Positions 14,916 to 23,733 of a DNA stretch of 64,000 bases are shown piece by piece. The stretch covers positions 1 through 64,000 of the forward strand of contig CAXHEX010000004.1 in the NCBI GenBank assembly GCA_964016105.1, given 5' to 3'. A program made the position numbers and the translations under genes. The notes beneath the pieces are model-generated. The model made no database searches and was not told where the DNA came from. It saw only the letters and a list, made by a program, of their open reading frames with translations. Source of the stretch: Ketobacter sp964016105. Its GTDB lineage: Bacteria; Pseudomonadota; Gammaproteobacteria; Pseudomonadales; Ketobacteraceae. The first letter of the stretch is position 1, and each line of letters starts with the position of its first letter.

Positions 14916-17018
14916 ATGTCCTCTATGCCTTCTTTTCAGAACCTAGTTGAAATGGTTCAACAAAAGTCCATCGTTCGAAACCAATCCACGTTCGCTTACT
15001 TCGTCAAAGACAATGGCGAACGGGGTGATCAGTGCAGTTATGCTGAGCTGGATAATCAAGCCAGAGCCATCGCCATGGAGCTGGTGGAGCGCGGCTTGAG
15101 TGGTCGCAATCTTATGCTGCTATTCAGCCCCAGTATTGATTATGTGAGGGCATTTTTTGGCTGTCTGTATGCTGGTTGTGTTGCAGTACCGGCCTATCCA
15201 CCCACGGGAGCCCGGGATTTATCCCGATTGCAAAAGGTGGCCATGGATTGCAATGCCGGGGCTATCCTAACTAACAAGGCCATGACATCGGTGGTGGACA
15301 CCTGGATAACCTCTTTAGGCTATGAGGATCAGTTATCCAGCTTGGCGGTGGATCAGTTTTTCCATACGCCGGTTGATCCTGGTTTTGAACCCTATCAGGC
15401 TGCACCAGACGATGTGGCATTTTTACAATACACCTCCGGTTCCACCGGCCATCCTAAAGGGGTGGAGGTAACTCACGGTAATTTATTGGCAAACTTTGAT
15501 CAGATCCTCCATTGCTTTATTGGCGGTAATGATTGGCTTGAAAATACCCATGATCTACGGGCGGCAATTTGGCTGCCCCCATTCCATGATATGGGTTTGA
15601 TTGGTGGAATTTTAACGCCCATTTACGCCGGTGCTCAGGTTTCATTGATGTCACCGCTTACTTTCTTGAAGCGACCTTTGGTTTGGTTAAAAACCATGTC
15701 GGATCAGAAAGCCCATGTGAGCGGTGGCCCCAACTTTGGTTATCAGTATTGTGTTCGCAGGGTGTCGGAAGAAAAGGCAGAGCAATTGGACTTGTCCAAT
15801 TGGCGTGTTGCATTCAACGGTGCTGAGCCCATTCAAACCGGTGCCTTAAATGCGTTTAGCGAGCGATTTTCTGTGAGTGGTTTTAACCCTCGCGCATTCT
15901 TGCCCTGTTACGGCTTGGCAGAAGCAAGTTTGTTTGTGACAGGTATGCCCAATGGCAAGGGTGCCCGGGTACTGCCAGCGCAATTGGACGAAATTGCAAA
16001 AGGCCGCTTCAAGCCGGCGACCGAATCAGATCGAACAGCTGAGGGTTCGGGCAATACCATCGATTTGGTGAGCTCTGGTGTGGTGGCCCAAGGTGCAGAA
16101 GTTAAGATTGTTGATCCTAGAAGTTGCTTGCCTTGCGCCGATGGTGAAGTGGGCGAGATCTGGATTAACAGCCCTTCCGTAGCCCGGGGCTACTGGGGTA
16201 AACCGCAGTTCTCCGCCAGCGTTTTCAATGCCAAACTGGGGGACGATTCCAGCACCACGGAGTACCTTCGTAGTGGTGATTTGGGCTTTATGCATAAGGG
16301 TGAGCTATACGTTACCGGGCGAATCAAAGAGGTGATCATTATTGCTGGCCGCAATCATTATCCCCAGGATATTGAGCGCACTTTACAAGATGTGAATCCC
16401 AGTTTCCGAGGCGGCGGCGGTGCGGCCTTTGCCATTACACAGGATGGCAAGGAAGAGCTGGTGGTGCTGCAAGAAGTGGATAAGGCAGCCGGAGACCAGG
16501 GAGATTATCGCATGCTGGCCGCCAGTGGGGCCCAGGCCATAACCGCTCGCCACGGAGTAACGCCTGCTGCTTTGGTTTTAGTATCAGGCAGTACTATTCC
16601 AAAAACGTCCAGTGGCAAGATTCAGCGTGGTGAAGCCAAGCAACTGTATCAGCAAGGTAATCTGGTGCCCGTTTATGTTTGGCAACCCGGCAGCGGTACC
16701 AAAGCCAGTTCAAGTTCTAAGCCCGCGCAGAAAATCGAGCATTACGATATGGACGATTGGCGCAGCCAGCTTTATGTGGAGCTGCAGGAGTGGGTGGCAG
16801 ATAAGCTGGATGTTGAGCCCCATCACATTGACCTGGATGTTTCGTTTTCAGAGCTGGGTGTAGACTCAGTGGAAGCGGTGGAGTTAGTGGATCGGCTACA
16901 GGATAGAGTGGGGCGCGTCATACCGGCCATTGAGTTACTGCGTTACCCCACGGTGAAGGCTCTTATAGATCATTTCGCCCAAGATGTGGAAAAGCGATCC
17001 CTGGAACAGGTGGACTAA
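14916..17018 (+). CDS. Fatty-acyl-AMP ligase with C-terminal acyl carrier domain
   Basis: A 700-residue protein that should activate a fatty acid as acyl-AMP and load it onto its own carrier domain. The start at 14916 has AGGAAG 8 bases upstream; in-frame codons before it lack coding character. The adenylation domain has YTSGSTGHPKG (172-182), the LPPFHDMGLIGG segment typical of fatty-acyl-AMP ligases, GLAEASLFV and RSGDLGFM. The carrier domain at about 610-700 has the phosphopantetheine Ser651 in LGVDSVEAVEL. Stand-alone FAAL-ACP proteins usually feed polyketide, lipopeptide or modified-lipid pathways, but no synthase lies nearby. It is divergent from the response regulator gene. Confidence 0.9.
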   Translation: MSSMPSFQNLVEMVQQKSIVRNQSTFAYFVKDNGERGDQCSYAELDNQARAIAMELVERGLSGRNLMLLFSPSIDYVRAFFGCLYAGCVAVPAYPPTGARDLSRLQKVAMDCNAGAILTNKAMTSVVDTWITSLGYEDQLSSLAVDQFFHTPVDPGFEPYQAAPDDVAFLQYTSGSTGHPKGVEVTHGNLLANFDQILHCFIGGNDWLENTHDLRAAIWLPPFHDMGLIGGILTPIYAGAQVSLMSPLTFLKRPLVWLKTMSDQKAHVSGGPNFGYQYCVRRVSEEKAEQLDLSNWRVAFNGAEPIQTGALNAFSERFSVSGFNPRAFLPCYGLAEASLFVTGMPNGKGARVLPAQLDEIAKGRFKPATESDRTAEGSGNTIDLVSSGVVAQGAEVKIVDPRSCLPCADGEVGEIWINSPSVARGYWGKPQFSASVFNAKLGDDSSTTEYLRSGDLGFMHKGELYVTGRIKEVIIIAGRNHYPQDIERTLQDVNPSFRGGGGAAFAITQDGKEELVVLQEVDKAAGDQGDYRMLAASGAQAITARHGVTPAALVLVSGSTIPKTSSGKIQRGEAKQLYQQGNLVPVYVWQPGSGTKASSSSKPAQKIEHYDMDDWRSQLYVELQEWVADKLDVEPHHIDLDVSFSELGVDSVEAVELVDRLQDRVGRVIPAIELLRYPTVKALIDHFAQDVEKRSLEQVD

Positions 17019-17039
17019 GAAACAAATAGGTTAACGTTG

Positions 17040-17069
17040 GCGCCCACCACTGTGGCAGTGGATGGGCGC
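17040..17069. terminator. Hairpin in the convergent gap between the FAAL gene and folE
   Basis: GCGCCCA (17040-17046) pairs with TGGGCGC (17063-17069) and CCACT (17047-17051) with AGTGG (17057-17061), leaving one bulged A at 17062. The 12-bp stem stands 22 bp after the FAAL stop and 24 bp before the folE end. No clear U-tract is present on either strand. Confidence 0.55.
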
Positions 17070-17092
17070 TTAGTTCATGCCGGGGTCTGATA

Positions 17093-17650
17093 TCAGTAGG
17101 GTTTGTTGCCGGAATTCACTAATGATAAAAACTCATAGCGAGTTGCCTGACTTTCCCTGAACGTTCCCAGCATGGCCGATGTTTTCATAACGGAATTTTG
17201 TTTTTCCACGCCACGCATCATCATGCACATGTGCTTTGCTTCAATCACAACGCCAACCCCTGCAGCTTGAACGGCATTCTGAATAGTCTCGGCAACTTGA
17301 GTGGTAAGTTGTTCCTGAATTTGTAGGCGGCGGGCAAACATATCCACGATGCGCGCTATTTTCGACAAACCGAGAACCTTTCCCGTTGGAATGTAAGCAA
17401 CGTGGGCTTTGCCAATAAATGGAAGCAAGTGATGCTCACACATGGAATACAATTCAATATCTTTAACCACGATCATTTCGCTGGAGTCTGACGGAAATAA
17501 TGCGTTATTAATAACGTCGTCCAGATCCTGGTGGTAGCCGCGGGTGAGATACTCAAATGCTTTAGCTGCACGCTCAGGGGTTTTTTGCAAACCCGGGCGT
17601 TCTAGATCTTCGCCAACGGCTTCAATAATGGCGGCAAAATGTTCTTTCAT
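17093..17650 (-). CDS. folE: GTP cyclohydrolase I
   Basis: A 185-residue FolE, which converts GTP to dihydroneopterin triphosphate, the first step of tetrahydrofolate/pterin synthesis. The zinc and active-site residues are visible: SMCEHHLLPF (Cys and both His) and the second zinc Cys in AKHMCMMMRGV. QEQLTTQVAE and the GKVLGLSK segment also match. The length fits the short bacterial form that lacks the N-terminal extension of the E. coli enzyme. A small exported-protein frame upstream overlaps its start by 4 bp. Confidence 0.95.
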   Translation of the reverse strand: MKEHFAAIIEAVGEDLERPGLQKTPERAAKAFEYLTRGYHQDLDDVINNALFPSDSSEMIVVKDIELYSMCEHHLLPFIGKAHVAYIPTGKVLGLSKIARIVDMFARRLQIQEQLTTQVAETIQNAVQAAGVGVVIEAKHMCMMMRGVEKQNSVMKTSAMLGTFRESQATRYEFLSLVNSGNKPY

Positions 17651-17856
17651 ATTTCTATCTCAATATATTGTGTGGCTTGATAGGTGGGTTGGCCCTTCAA
17701 AAGTGTCAACATCATATCACACTGAGGACTAATTGGATCTAAATGGGCATGCTGTATAGGTTCAGCTGTTGCGGGTGTTAAAAGAAAAATTGCCAACAAG
17801 AGTAAGAAGAAACAACGGAAGTAAAACAGAAAGACGAACCCAAAAGATAAAGCCAA
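17647..17856 (-). CDS. Possible small exported protein coupled to folE
   Basis: A 69-residue frame starting at TTG and ending in a 4-bp ATGA overlap with folE. Its N-terminus is a strong signal-peptide-like stretch (FLFYFRCFFLLLLAIFLL, about 9-26, then TPATA-E). A short polar mature part contains one Cys (about residue 46). The overlap and signal peptide argue for a real gene. The rare start, the lack of a good ribosome-binding site and an unrecognised sequence argue against it. No function can be given. Confidence 0.35.
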   Translation of the reverse strand: MALSFGFVFLFYFRCFFLLLLAIFLLTPATAEPIQHAHLDPISPQCDMMLTLLKGQPTYQATQYIEIEI

Positions 17857-17938
17857 GAAAAACCATGGAGCCTCATTAATGCACCGACAGGACTGAGGCA
17901 GGTGGGCTTGGGATCTTAAAACCCACCTTCACTTAGGT

Positions 17939-18208
17939 TTATGCTTTCATGGCCTCTTTCTCTTCCACTAGAGGGCGGTCTTCTCTGGTTCCGCGCATGG
18001 GCACCGCTTGTGATGGGGGCAGGGTGCCATCGCCGTGGGTGAGGATGACATGGTCGTCGTGCACCTCCAATAACACTCCCACAAAAGGCATTTCAGAGAG
18101 GGTGCCAGTTACTCGATAGCTCACCATATCGCCAGGCTTAAAGGTTTTGGCATCGAAGTTGAATTCAAAGGGGCAGGTTTCTTCTCCGGGTTTCACCATT
18201 TCTTTCAT
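17939..18208 (-). CDS. Small conserved-type protein of unknown function
   Basis: An 89-residue acidic protein without signal peptide or membrane helix. The middle (KPGDMVSYRVTG, then VGVLLEVHDDHVILTHGDG) alternates like a small SH3/KOW-type beta barrel. The C-terminus is charged (TREDRPLVEEKEAMKA). It is a single-gene unit with an AT-rich upstream region. I do not recognise the family. Confidence 0.6.
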   Translation of the reverse strand: MKEMVKPGEETCPFEFNFDAKTFKPGDMVSYRVTGTLSEMPFVGVLLEVHDDHVILTHGDGTLPPSQAVPMRGTREDRPLVEEKEAMKA

Positions 18209-18359
18209 GATCGGGGCCTTTTTATAATTAATCCATTCGGTCGATTCTTCATTTTAATAAGATTGATTGAGGAGTAAACATGCAAAGGTCAATAATTGAA
18301 TTATTCACTATGCTGAATTCAATAGGTTGAATTGTGCCCGGGTGCCTGGACGTTGGGGT

Positions 18360-18935
18360 TTATTTGCTGCGGCTGCAAAAGCTGCGAAGGTGTTGCTCAA
18401 TGGAGAACACATGTTGATCTTGTTCCTTTAACTGCCGCAGCGCATCCGCTAGCTGGAACACATAATCCGAATTGGGGCCGCTGGGACCAAAGCTGCAGGC
18501 GATCTGTTTCGCTATGGCTTGTTCTGTGGCGGGGCCAAGATAGGCTTCGTTTCCAGGCGGCGCAACATAGGTAATGCCCATGTGGCGGTCGTCATCGTCA
18601 AACACAATCTCCACCTTTTCTCGTAAATAGCCATTCTTTTCTCTGTGGTCCAGGTGAGCGAATTCCTCCGGCGTAATGCGGTAGGCTATGCCCTCACACA
18701 CGGCGTCGGTTTGTTTAATCAAGGTAACCACTCTGCCGGGTTGCTCGGGTGTGCCGCGATGGTCGTGGGACCCCTGCCAGAAGCGTCGCACCCAGTGGAA
18801 AATCCTGGCGGGCTTTTTCTCTAAGTAAGGAAAGTCCACTTTGTATAAAATAGAACCGTACCCAAACAACCAAAGGGACTCATGGTCGTTAAAATGGGTC
18901 ATGGCTTGATTAATGGCGATTGTGTTGGCTGACAT
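18360..18935 (-). CDS. Gamma-glutamylcyclotransferase (ChaC-like)
   Basis: A 191-residue protein with the cyclotransferase fold. The substrate-binding loop GYGSIL (25-30) near the N-terminus matches the YGSL signature, and the likely catalytic Glu99 is in LDHREKNGY. Length and the SHDHRGTPEQPGRVVTL region fit the ChaC branch, which cleaves glutathione to 5-oxoproline and Cys-Gly. Start chosen at ATG 18935; a TTG at 18953 is also in frame. It is divergent from the dehydrogenase-like gene, with 56 bp between starts. Confidence 0.88.
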   Translation of the reverse strand: MSANTIAINQAMTHFNDHESLWLFGYGSILYKVDFPYLEKKPARIFHWVRRFWQGSHDHRGTPEQPGRVVTLIKQTDAVCEGIAYRITPEEFAHLDHREKNGYLREKVEIVFDDDDRHMGITYVAPPGNEAYLGPATEQAIAKQIACSFGPSGPNSDYVFQLADALRQLKEQDQHVFSIEQHLRSFCSRSK

Positions 18936-18991
18936 ATAAGCAAAATAGCACAATCCAAAGCGGGAATGATAACGAAAACAAGGTGGGATTC

Positions 18992-19795
18992 ATGAAGACA
19001 GTGGGGTTTATTGGTTTGGGCAGTCAGGGGGCGCCAATGGCGCAAAGGCTGATTGATGGGGGTTATAGTGTCCTATTGTGGGCCAGGAGGGAAGAAACGC
19101 TGCAACCTTTCGTGGGTGGTGGCGCCCTAATAGCCCAAAGTGTGGAAGAGCTGGGTTCAAAAGTGGAATGTTGTGGTGTTTGTGTGGTGGATGATGTTGG
19201 TGTGCAGCAGGTCTGCGACCGACTGATCCCCGCCATGGCTGCGGGCAGCTGCATTGTCATACATTCCACCGTCACACCTGCTCTATGCCAACAGCTTAAT
19301 GATAGGGCAAAGCAACGGGGTATTCAGTTGCTTGATGCTCCTGTAAGTGGTGGCGGGCAGGGCGCTGCTGAGGGTCGATTAACGCTGATGGTGGGGGGAG
19401 ACAAAGACACTTTGGAACAGCTAAAGCCGCTATTTGCCGCTTTCTCCCATCGCGTGTTTCATATGGGCAAGGTGGGTACAGGCCAGCAAGCCAAGTTGGT
19501 GAACAACAATCTGATGGCAGCCAACTTGGCTTTAGCCAACGCTGCACTGGCCATGGCAGATGCACTGGGTATTGAACAACAACAATTTGTTGAGTTGGTT
19601 AAGACCAGCAGTGGTCACAGTGTGGCATTTGATGTGCGGGCGAGAATGTCTGCTCCCACCGACTTTAGCCATGGGGCGGCGTTATTAATGAAAGATATCA
19701 CGTTGCTTGGTAACGAATTAGCTGAGAATGCGCACTACCGGGAGTTACGGGGCGTGTCGGAGGCCTTCTTGCAACAAGCTCTAAAAGAATCATGA
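18992..19795 (+). CDS. NAD(P)-dependent oxidoreductase of the 3-hydroxyisobutyrate dehydrogenase family
   Basis: A 267-residue beta-hydroxyacid dehydrogenase. The N-terminal Rossmann motif is GFIGLGSQG (5-13), the substrate-binding DAPVSGG at 116-122, and the catalytic Lys168 is in QQAKLVNNN. Start at ATG 18992 with AAGGTGG upstream; the reading frame extends further 5' but without coding features. It could act on 3-hydroxyisobutyrate, tartronate semialdehyde or a related acid. Its last 6 bp overlap the convergent TetR gene. Confidence 0.9.
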   Translation: MKTVGFIGLGSQGAPMAQRLIDGGYSVLLWARREETLQPFVGGGALIAQSVEELGSKVECCGVCVVDDVGVQQVCDRLIPAMAAGSCIVIHSTVTPALCQQLNDRAKQRGIQLLDAPVSGGGQGAAEGRLTLMVGGDKDTLEQLKPLFAAFSHRVFHMGKVGTGQQAKLVNNNLMAANLALANAALAMADALGIEQQQFVELVKTSSGHSVAFDVRARMSAPTDFSHGAALLMKDITLLGNELAENAHYRELRGVSEAFLQQALKES

Positions 19796-20395
19796 TTTGT
19801 TGCCATAGGCTTTTAAATAAAAATCAACCGCTTCGTTGGCTGCTTTCTTTATTTCTTGCTCCGAGATATTCTCGATTACGCCTTCCAGCACCTCTTGCAC
19901 CGGTGAGCCAAAACAAAGGCTATTGAGATGTATGGCTGCTTGCCAGGGGTCAGCCTCGCAGAAAAAGCCTTCTTTAATTTTTGTTTTGAAAAATTCTGAG
20001 TATCGTTTTCTATGCTGATTGGTGCCAGGCTCGTAGATTAATTTACTAAGATTCAAATGCCCCGCTTCGCTTATTACCATGCGTCGAAAATCGATGGCTT
20101 CGGGCGTGCACAACAACGCCATGGTACCGAACACAAAGTGTCTCAGTCCTTGTTCCACATCAGCGGCCCGTTCAAGTTCTTCTAGCAGAGGGTTGCTGGT
20201 GAGCCGGGCCAGCTCCATCATGGTGGCCACAAACAAATCTTCTTTTGAAGGGAAATAATTGTAGAGCGTGCTTTTTGAGCCACCAACACGTGACGCAATT
20301 TCATTCATGCTGGCATCGGCGTACCCTTTTTCGCGAAATACTTCAGTGGCAATAGCCAGGATTTCCAGGCGTTTTTCCTCGGATTTTACCCGCAC
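19790..20395 (-). CDS. TetR family transcriptional regulator
   Basis: A 201-residue repressor-type protein with an N-terminal helix-turn-helix (about 9-55; EKGYADASMNEIASRVGGSKSTLYNYFPSKEDLF) and a divergent all-helical ligand domain. It is encoded divergently from the NTF2-like gene with 184 bp between them, the usual arrangement for a TetR controlling its neighbour. Its ligand cannot be predicted; the surroundings suggest a lipophilic or acyl-CoA-type effector. Confidence 0.9.
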   Translation of the reverse strand: MRVKSEEKRLEILAIATEVFREKGYADASMNEIASRVGGSKSTLYNYFPSKEDLFVATMMELARLTSNPLLEELERAADVEQGLRHFVFGTMALLCTPEAIDFRRMVISEAGHLNLSKLIYEPGTNQHRKRYSEFFKTKIKEGFFCEADPWQAAIHLNSLCFGSPVQEVLEGVIENISEQEIKKAANEAVDFYLKAYGNKS

Positions 20396-20498
20396 TCTGC
20401 ATCTCTCCTTTTAGATTAATCAATACCGTTGCTTTCTTTCTGAATAGGCCCATGGTCACAAAATCATTGCCTGATCGAGCAGCTTACCGCAAACATTA

Positions 20499-20541
20499 TT
20501 GACACCGGGGTTCGTTGGCTATAAATGTACCATGATGTACG
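20499..20541 (+). promoter_or_regulatory. Putative promoter with TGTAC half-sites upstream of the NTF2-like gene
   Basis: TTGACA at 20499-20504 is followed 15 bases later by TATAAA (20520-20525), then by ATGTACCATGATGTACG (20525-20541) with two GTAC elements 6 bases apart. The spacing is short for sigma-70. A TetR gene is divergently placed, so an operator here is plausible but not perfect in symmetry. Confidence 0.4.
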
Positions 20542-20579
20542 ATTCATGCAGAGCGGATTCTCCGCTATAGGAGCCTCCC

Positions 20580-21074
20580 ATGGCAGAAATATGTAACTTT
20601 TTGGATAGAAAGGCCATTACTGAGCGAATTTTTCAGTATTGTCGATCCATGGATCAGCTGGATCCGCAGAAGGCTCAAGGTGTTTGGAGCCCCGATTCTT
20701 TTGTGGACTACGGAGAGGATGTATTTCAAGGTCCAGGACCTGATGCCATGGACTTTTTCTGTGAAATGAATCGAGGTCTTTTGCATTACGCCCATCATTT
20801 TATTGATATGGATTTACGCATTAATGGCAATCAGGCAGACAGTAAATCTCAGTTTTCCGTATCTATGTGGATGTACAATGACGATACATTAACTCAAATT
20901 ACCCTTTCGGAACGTTGCCAGGATATATGGATAAAATATAACGGCCTGTGGTGTATCTATAAACGGTTTGCAGTGATCGAGTTCGATGATTTTCGCGAGT
21001 TCACCCATGATACCGGGAGTGAGACTATGCGAGGGCTAAAAGGCATGCCACAGATTGTGAATCTGTGGCATTAA
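20580..21074 (+). CDS. SnoaL/NTF2-like protein
   Basis: A 164-residue member of the SnoaL_4/nuclear transport factor 2-like fold group. It opens with the helical signature RKAITERIFQYCRSMDQLD, has HYAHHFIDMDLRING and then the W-rich sheet SMWMYND to IWIKYNGLWCIYKR. Such proteins form conical barrels acting as dehydratases, isomerases or ligand-binding proteins on steroid-like or polyketide molecules. The start has AGGAG 7-8 bases upstream. The last codons form a 12-bp hairpin. Confidence 0.85.
   Translation: MAEICNFLDRKAITERIFQYCRSMDQLDPQKAQGVWSPDSFVDYGEDVFQGPGPDAMDFFCEMNRGLLHYAHHFIDMDLRINGNQADSKSQFSVSMWMYNDDTLTQITLSERCQDIWIKYNGLWCIYKRFAVIEFDDFREFTHDTGSETMRGLKGMPQIVNLWH
21045..21071. terminator. 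12-bp hairpin in the last codons of the NTF2-like gene
   Basis: Positions 21045-21056 (ATGCCACAGATT) pair perfectly with 21060-21071 (AATCTGTGGCAT) around a GTG loop, ending one base before the stop codon TAA (21072-21074). The convergent hydrolase gene ends at 21091. It is terminator-like for both directions, though no U-tract follows. Confidence 0.5.
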
Positions 21075-21090
21075 GTCTCAAGCATGGATG

Positions 21091-22614
21091 TCAATAGAAA
21101 GGGGTGAGAAGTGATTGCTCGGCGGCAGACAGAATTAGGTCTGCATCCTCTTGCAGCAAGAAGCCTTCGGTAACCAACTCTCCGGAAGACTGCATCAGCT
21201 TATTAATGTAATCGTCCTGGCTGGAATACAGTTGCTGCAATGTGGCTCTGTCCAATAATTCTGTATAGCCATACAAAAAACAAATATCCGCTTCATTTTG
21301 AATGCTGCTGTTGTCTCCCGACATTGTAGCGATGGGTACATCCATATAAGGACTACGTACACCACCCAGGGCATTGCCGAACTCATCTCGCACCACATCG
21401 TCGCCTGCTTCATTTATGACAATGGGTTCGGCTGAAGCTGGTGCAATACCATCCCTAATCCAGGTGTCGAGGCCCCGTAGCGCTGCTGCACCCACATGGG
21501 AATGTTGAGGTGCGGTATTGATGAGGTCAGGACAAATCCCCAAGAAAACACTGGGGCTGGGGGTTTGATAGATCTGTGCCGAGCGTACGTATTCTTGATC
21601 GAACCCACCTACAGTGGTGAGGTAAAGATCGGCGTGTGCCGTACCTGCGATTTCCCAAAGGCGGAAAGTATCACTGTCAGGTTGGCGGTTGGCATAGGCT
21701 TCCAGTTTGAATAGATCCGTTTCTGTTTGAACATTAATAACCGGTTTGTCTAAATCGTCACGTAACGTCACAATATCAGCCGTAGTGATGTATTCCTGAG
21801 GTTCTTGCGATAGTGGAGCGGAGGCGCCGCCAAAATCCGGCAAGTTCCCCAGCCGGCTGTGAATGTAGTAGCCATCATAAACATCGCTGTTGTCTTTTTC
21901 GAAGGCGTTATAGTAGGTAATTAATCGGGTGGCAGACTGGGATTCACCGATGGCAATCAGTCGCTCCACTTCTAAGTCTCCCATTGGAGCTAGCCCCGTG
22001 GGGAATTTAATGGCCCGTCCAGCCTGGCTATAGATATCGTAAGAGAAGCTATCCCCAGGATGGGATAAGGTGGCGTAACGCAGAGTATTGATCAATTTAA
22101 GTGGAAGTGCCATGCCCAGTGGTGTGGGTAGCGGAGTTTGTCCTCCTTCAACACCAATTCTTTGGGCAGAAATGCCAACCCAAGCGTAACCTTTACGCAT
22201 GATTTCATTGTGTAATAAAATCCAGTCCGTAGCTGTATCGACGCCGCCGGTGACATTCATCCATTCAACAAGAACCGTACCATTAAAATCGTCCGGATTA
22301 GTGGGGCGATGGATGATCATACGGGTTTTATAAATTTCGCTATCCACCGGGGTGACATTCCATTTGCCATCGGGAGTAATGGGTCCCACATTCTCATAGG
22401 ATTTTGCTTCTCCCCGAAAGAAAAACTCCACCTGCTCATAGCCATGGGGCTCCAGATTAAAATACGTTCCTGCCACAAAGGCTGGGCCCAGGTTGGGGGC
22501 GGGGCTGACGTTAGCATTGGGATAATAAATGGGTGGCTCCTGTTTACAGGCTAGTAACCATGGCATCAATGCAAGCCAAACAAGGTGTTTGCTTTTTTTC
22601 AGAAAGTGATTCAT
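21091..22614 (-). CDS. Lipoprotein alpha/beta hydrolase of the 'alpha/beta hydrolase domain' family
   Basis: A 507-residue exported hydrolase. The lipoprotein signal ends in LLAC (Cys at about 23). The fold carries the family segment VLVEWMNVTGGVDTATDW, a nucleophile elbow IGESQSATRL (Ser in GESQS), an acidic segment VINVQTETDLF and the His in EIAGTAHADLYL. Proteins of this family (PF20091 type) are esterase-like, with no well-established substrate. It follows the smaller hydrolase gene by 40 bp on the same strand, so both are probably co-expressed and act at the cell envelope. Confidence 0.85.
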   Translation of the reverse strand: MNHFLKKSKHLVWLALMPWLLACKQEPPIYYPNANVSPAPNLGPAFVAGTYFNLEPHGYEQVEFFFRGEAKSYENVGPITPDGKWNVTPVDSEIYKTRMIIHRPTNPDDFNGTVLVEWMNVTGGVDTATDWILLHNEIMRKGYAWVGISAQRIGVEGGQTPLPTPLGMALPLKLINTLRYATLSHPGDSFSYDIYSQAGRAIKFPTGLAPMGDLEVERLIAIGESQSATRLITYYNAFEKDNSDVYDGYYIHSRLGNLPDFGGASAPLSQEPQEYITTADIVTLRDDLDKPVINVQTETDLFKLEAYANRQPDSDTFRLWEIAGTAHADLYLTTVGGFDQEYVRSAQIYQTPSPSVFLGICPDLINTAPQHSHVGAAALRGLDTWIRDGIAPASAEPIVINEAGDDVVRDEFGNALGGVRSPYMDVPIATMSGDNSSIQNEADICFLYGYTELLDRATLQQLYSSQDDYINKLMQSSGELVTEGFLLQEDADLILSAAEQSLLTPFY

Positions 22615-22654
22615 AGATTTTTCTTCTTATGTTGCGGTTATTATTTTTAAATAA

Positions 22655-23530
22655 TTACTGGACTAAACTTTCCAAATTCCGTGATGTAAGGGACCATTTA
22701 CCCGGAGTACAGTCAGAACAGACATTTTCGGAATTCAGTTCATCATAGGAATCTGAGTTGCCATACAGAACCAGATCTAACCAGTGATGGGCAATGTCTG
22801 CGGTTTCTTCTAACATGGCAACATCCGTTGAGATGGTCACGTGGCCAGCCACGTCCCGAGTGACAAACATGGCAGGCAAGGTTTGGTCCATGGCAGCGTA
22901 ATCTGATTCTGCGCGTTTTCTGGTTTGGTCTGTGGGGCCGCCTTCCACATAGCCCACAGGAACGGTAATGGACTGCATGGTTTCCAGATCGGTTTTGCCA
23001 ACCCCGCTGGAGCCTGAAAGAACGAAGACAGCCGCTACTCTTTCGTCATTGGCAGTGAGTTCTAAAGCAGTGATGCCACCACAGGAGTTACCGGCGGCCA
23101 CGATACTGTTGCTGTCTAGCATGTCGGAATAGGTGGACTCGTTGAAGGCCCAGTCGATCAGTTGGCCTTGCTCTTGCCAAGAGCTTTGGCTAAGGGCACC
23201 ACCATCGGGTCGTTCTGCAAATGCCAGAACCACATAGCCTTCAGCTGCCCAGCGTTTGAATAGAGGCTGCCAGGTAAAATCCGAGCGCAAACAGCCGCCA
23301 TTGGCCCACACTATAACAGGGAGCAAATGGCCTTTCGCTTCAATGGCTGACGGCATATCAGCAGGGCGATACACATTGAACCAGGGCTCGGCATTGGGGT
23401 TCTCTTCGACAATTTTAAAACCTGGCCCAGTGTATTCGTATTCGCATCCGCCCAGCACTAGCAGTAAACAGGATGCCGCCACCACGTAAATTTTATGTTG
23501 AATGGATTTAGCCGAAGCCAACATGATCAA
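22655..23530 (-). CDS. Lipoprotein alpha/beta hydrolase (dienelactone hydrolase/cutinase-like)
   Basis: A 291-residue exported hydrolase with lipobox VLGGC (Cys about 29). The nucleophile Ser lies in AAGNSCGGITALEL; GNSCGG is a variant of the GxSxG elbow seen in dienelactone-hydrolase/cutinase-like proteins. The His is likely in VAGHVTISTD. Further Cys residues near the C-terminus (VCSDC) may form a disulfide. It is upstream of the larger hydrolase in a two-gene unit and next to an AraC regulator. An ester, lactone or polyester substrate is likely. Confidence 0.82.
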   Translation of the reverse strand: MIMLASAKSIQHKIYVVAASCLLLVLGGCEYEYTGPGFKIVEENPNAEPWFNVYRPADMPSAIEAKGHLLPVIVWANGGCLRSDFTWQPLFKRWAAEGYVVLAFAERPDGGALSQSSWQEQGQLIDWAFNESTYSDMLDSNSIVAAGNSCGGITALELTANDERVAAVFVLSGSSGVGKTDLETMQSITVPVGYVEGGPTDQTRKRAESDYAAMDQTLPAMFVTRDVAGHVTISTDVAMLEETADIAHHWLDLVLYGNSDSYDELNSENVCSDCTPGKWSLTSRNLESLVQ

Positions 23531-23733
23531 ATCCCCTACCGTAACCTGGGCTCACTAAAGGATTAGGCTGCACATTTTTTTGGGGAGTGAGGAGGTTACT
23601 TTCTTGTTATGATTTTGAGCAGCGTGAATTGGGTATGGTAATTTCTCAGTAGCGGTATCTCTAGCCGAGTTTATATAGATGGGGTTGAGAATGTATCGAA
23701 TTTCGACTTTAGCTTCTAAGTGATTGAATTAAC

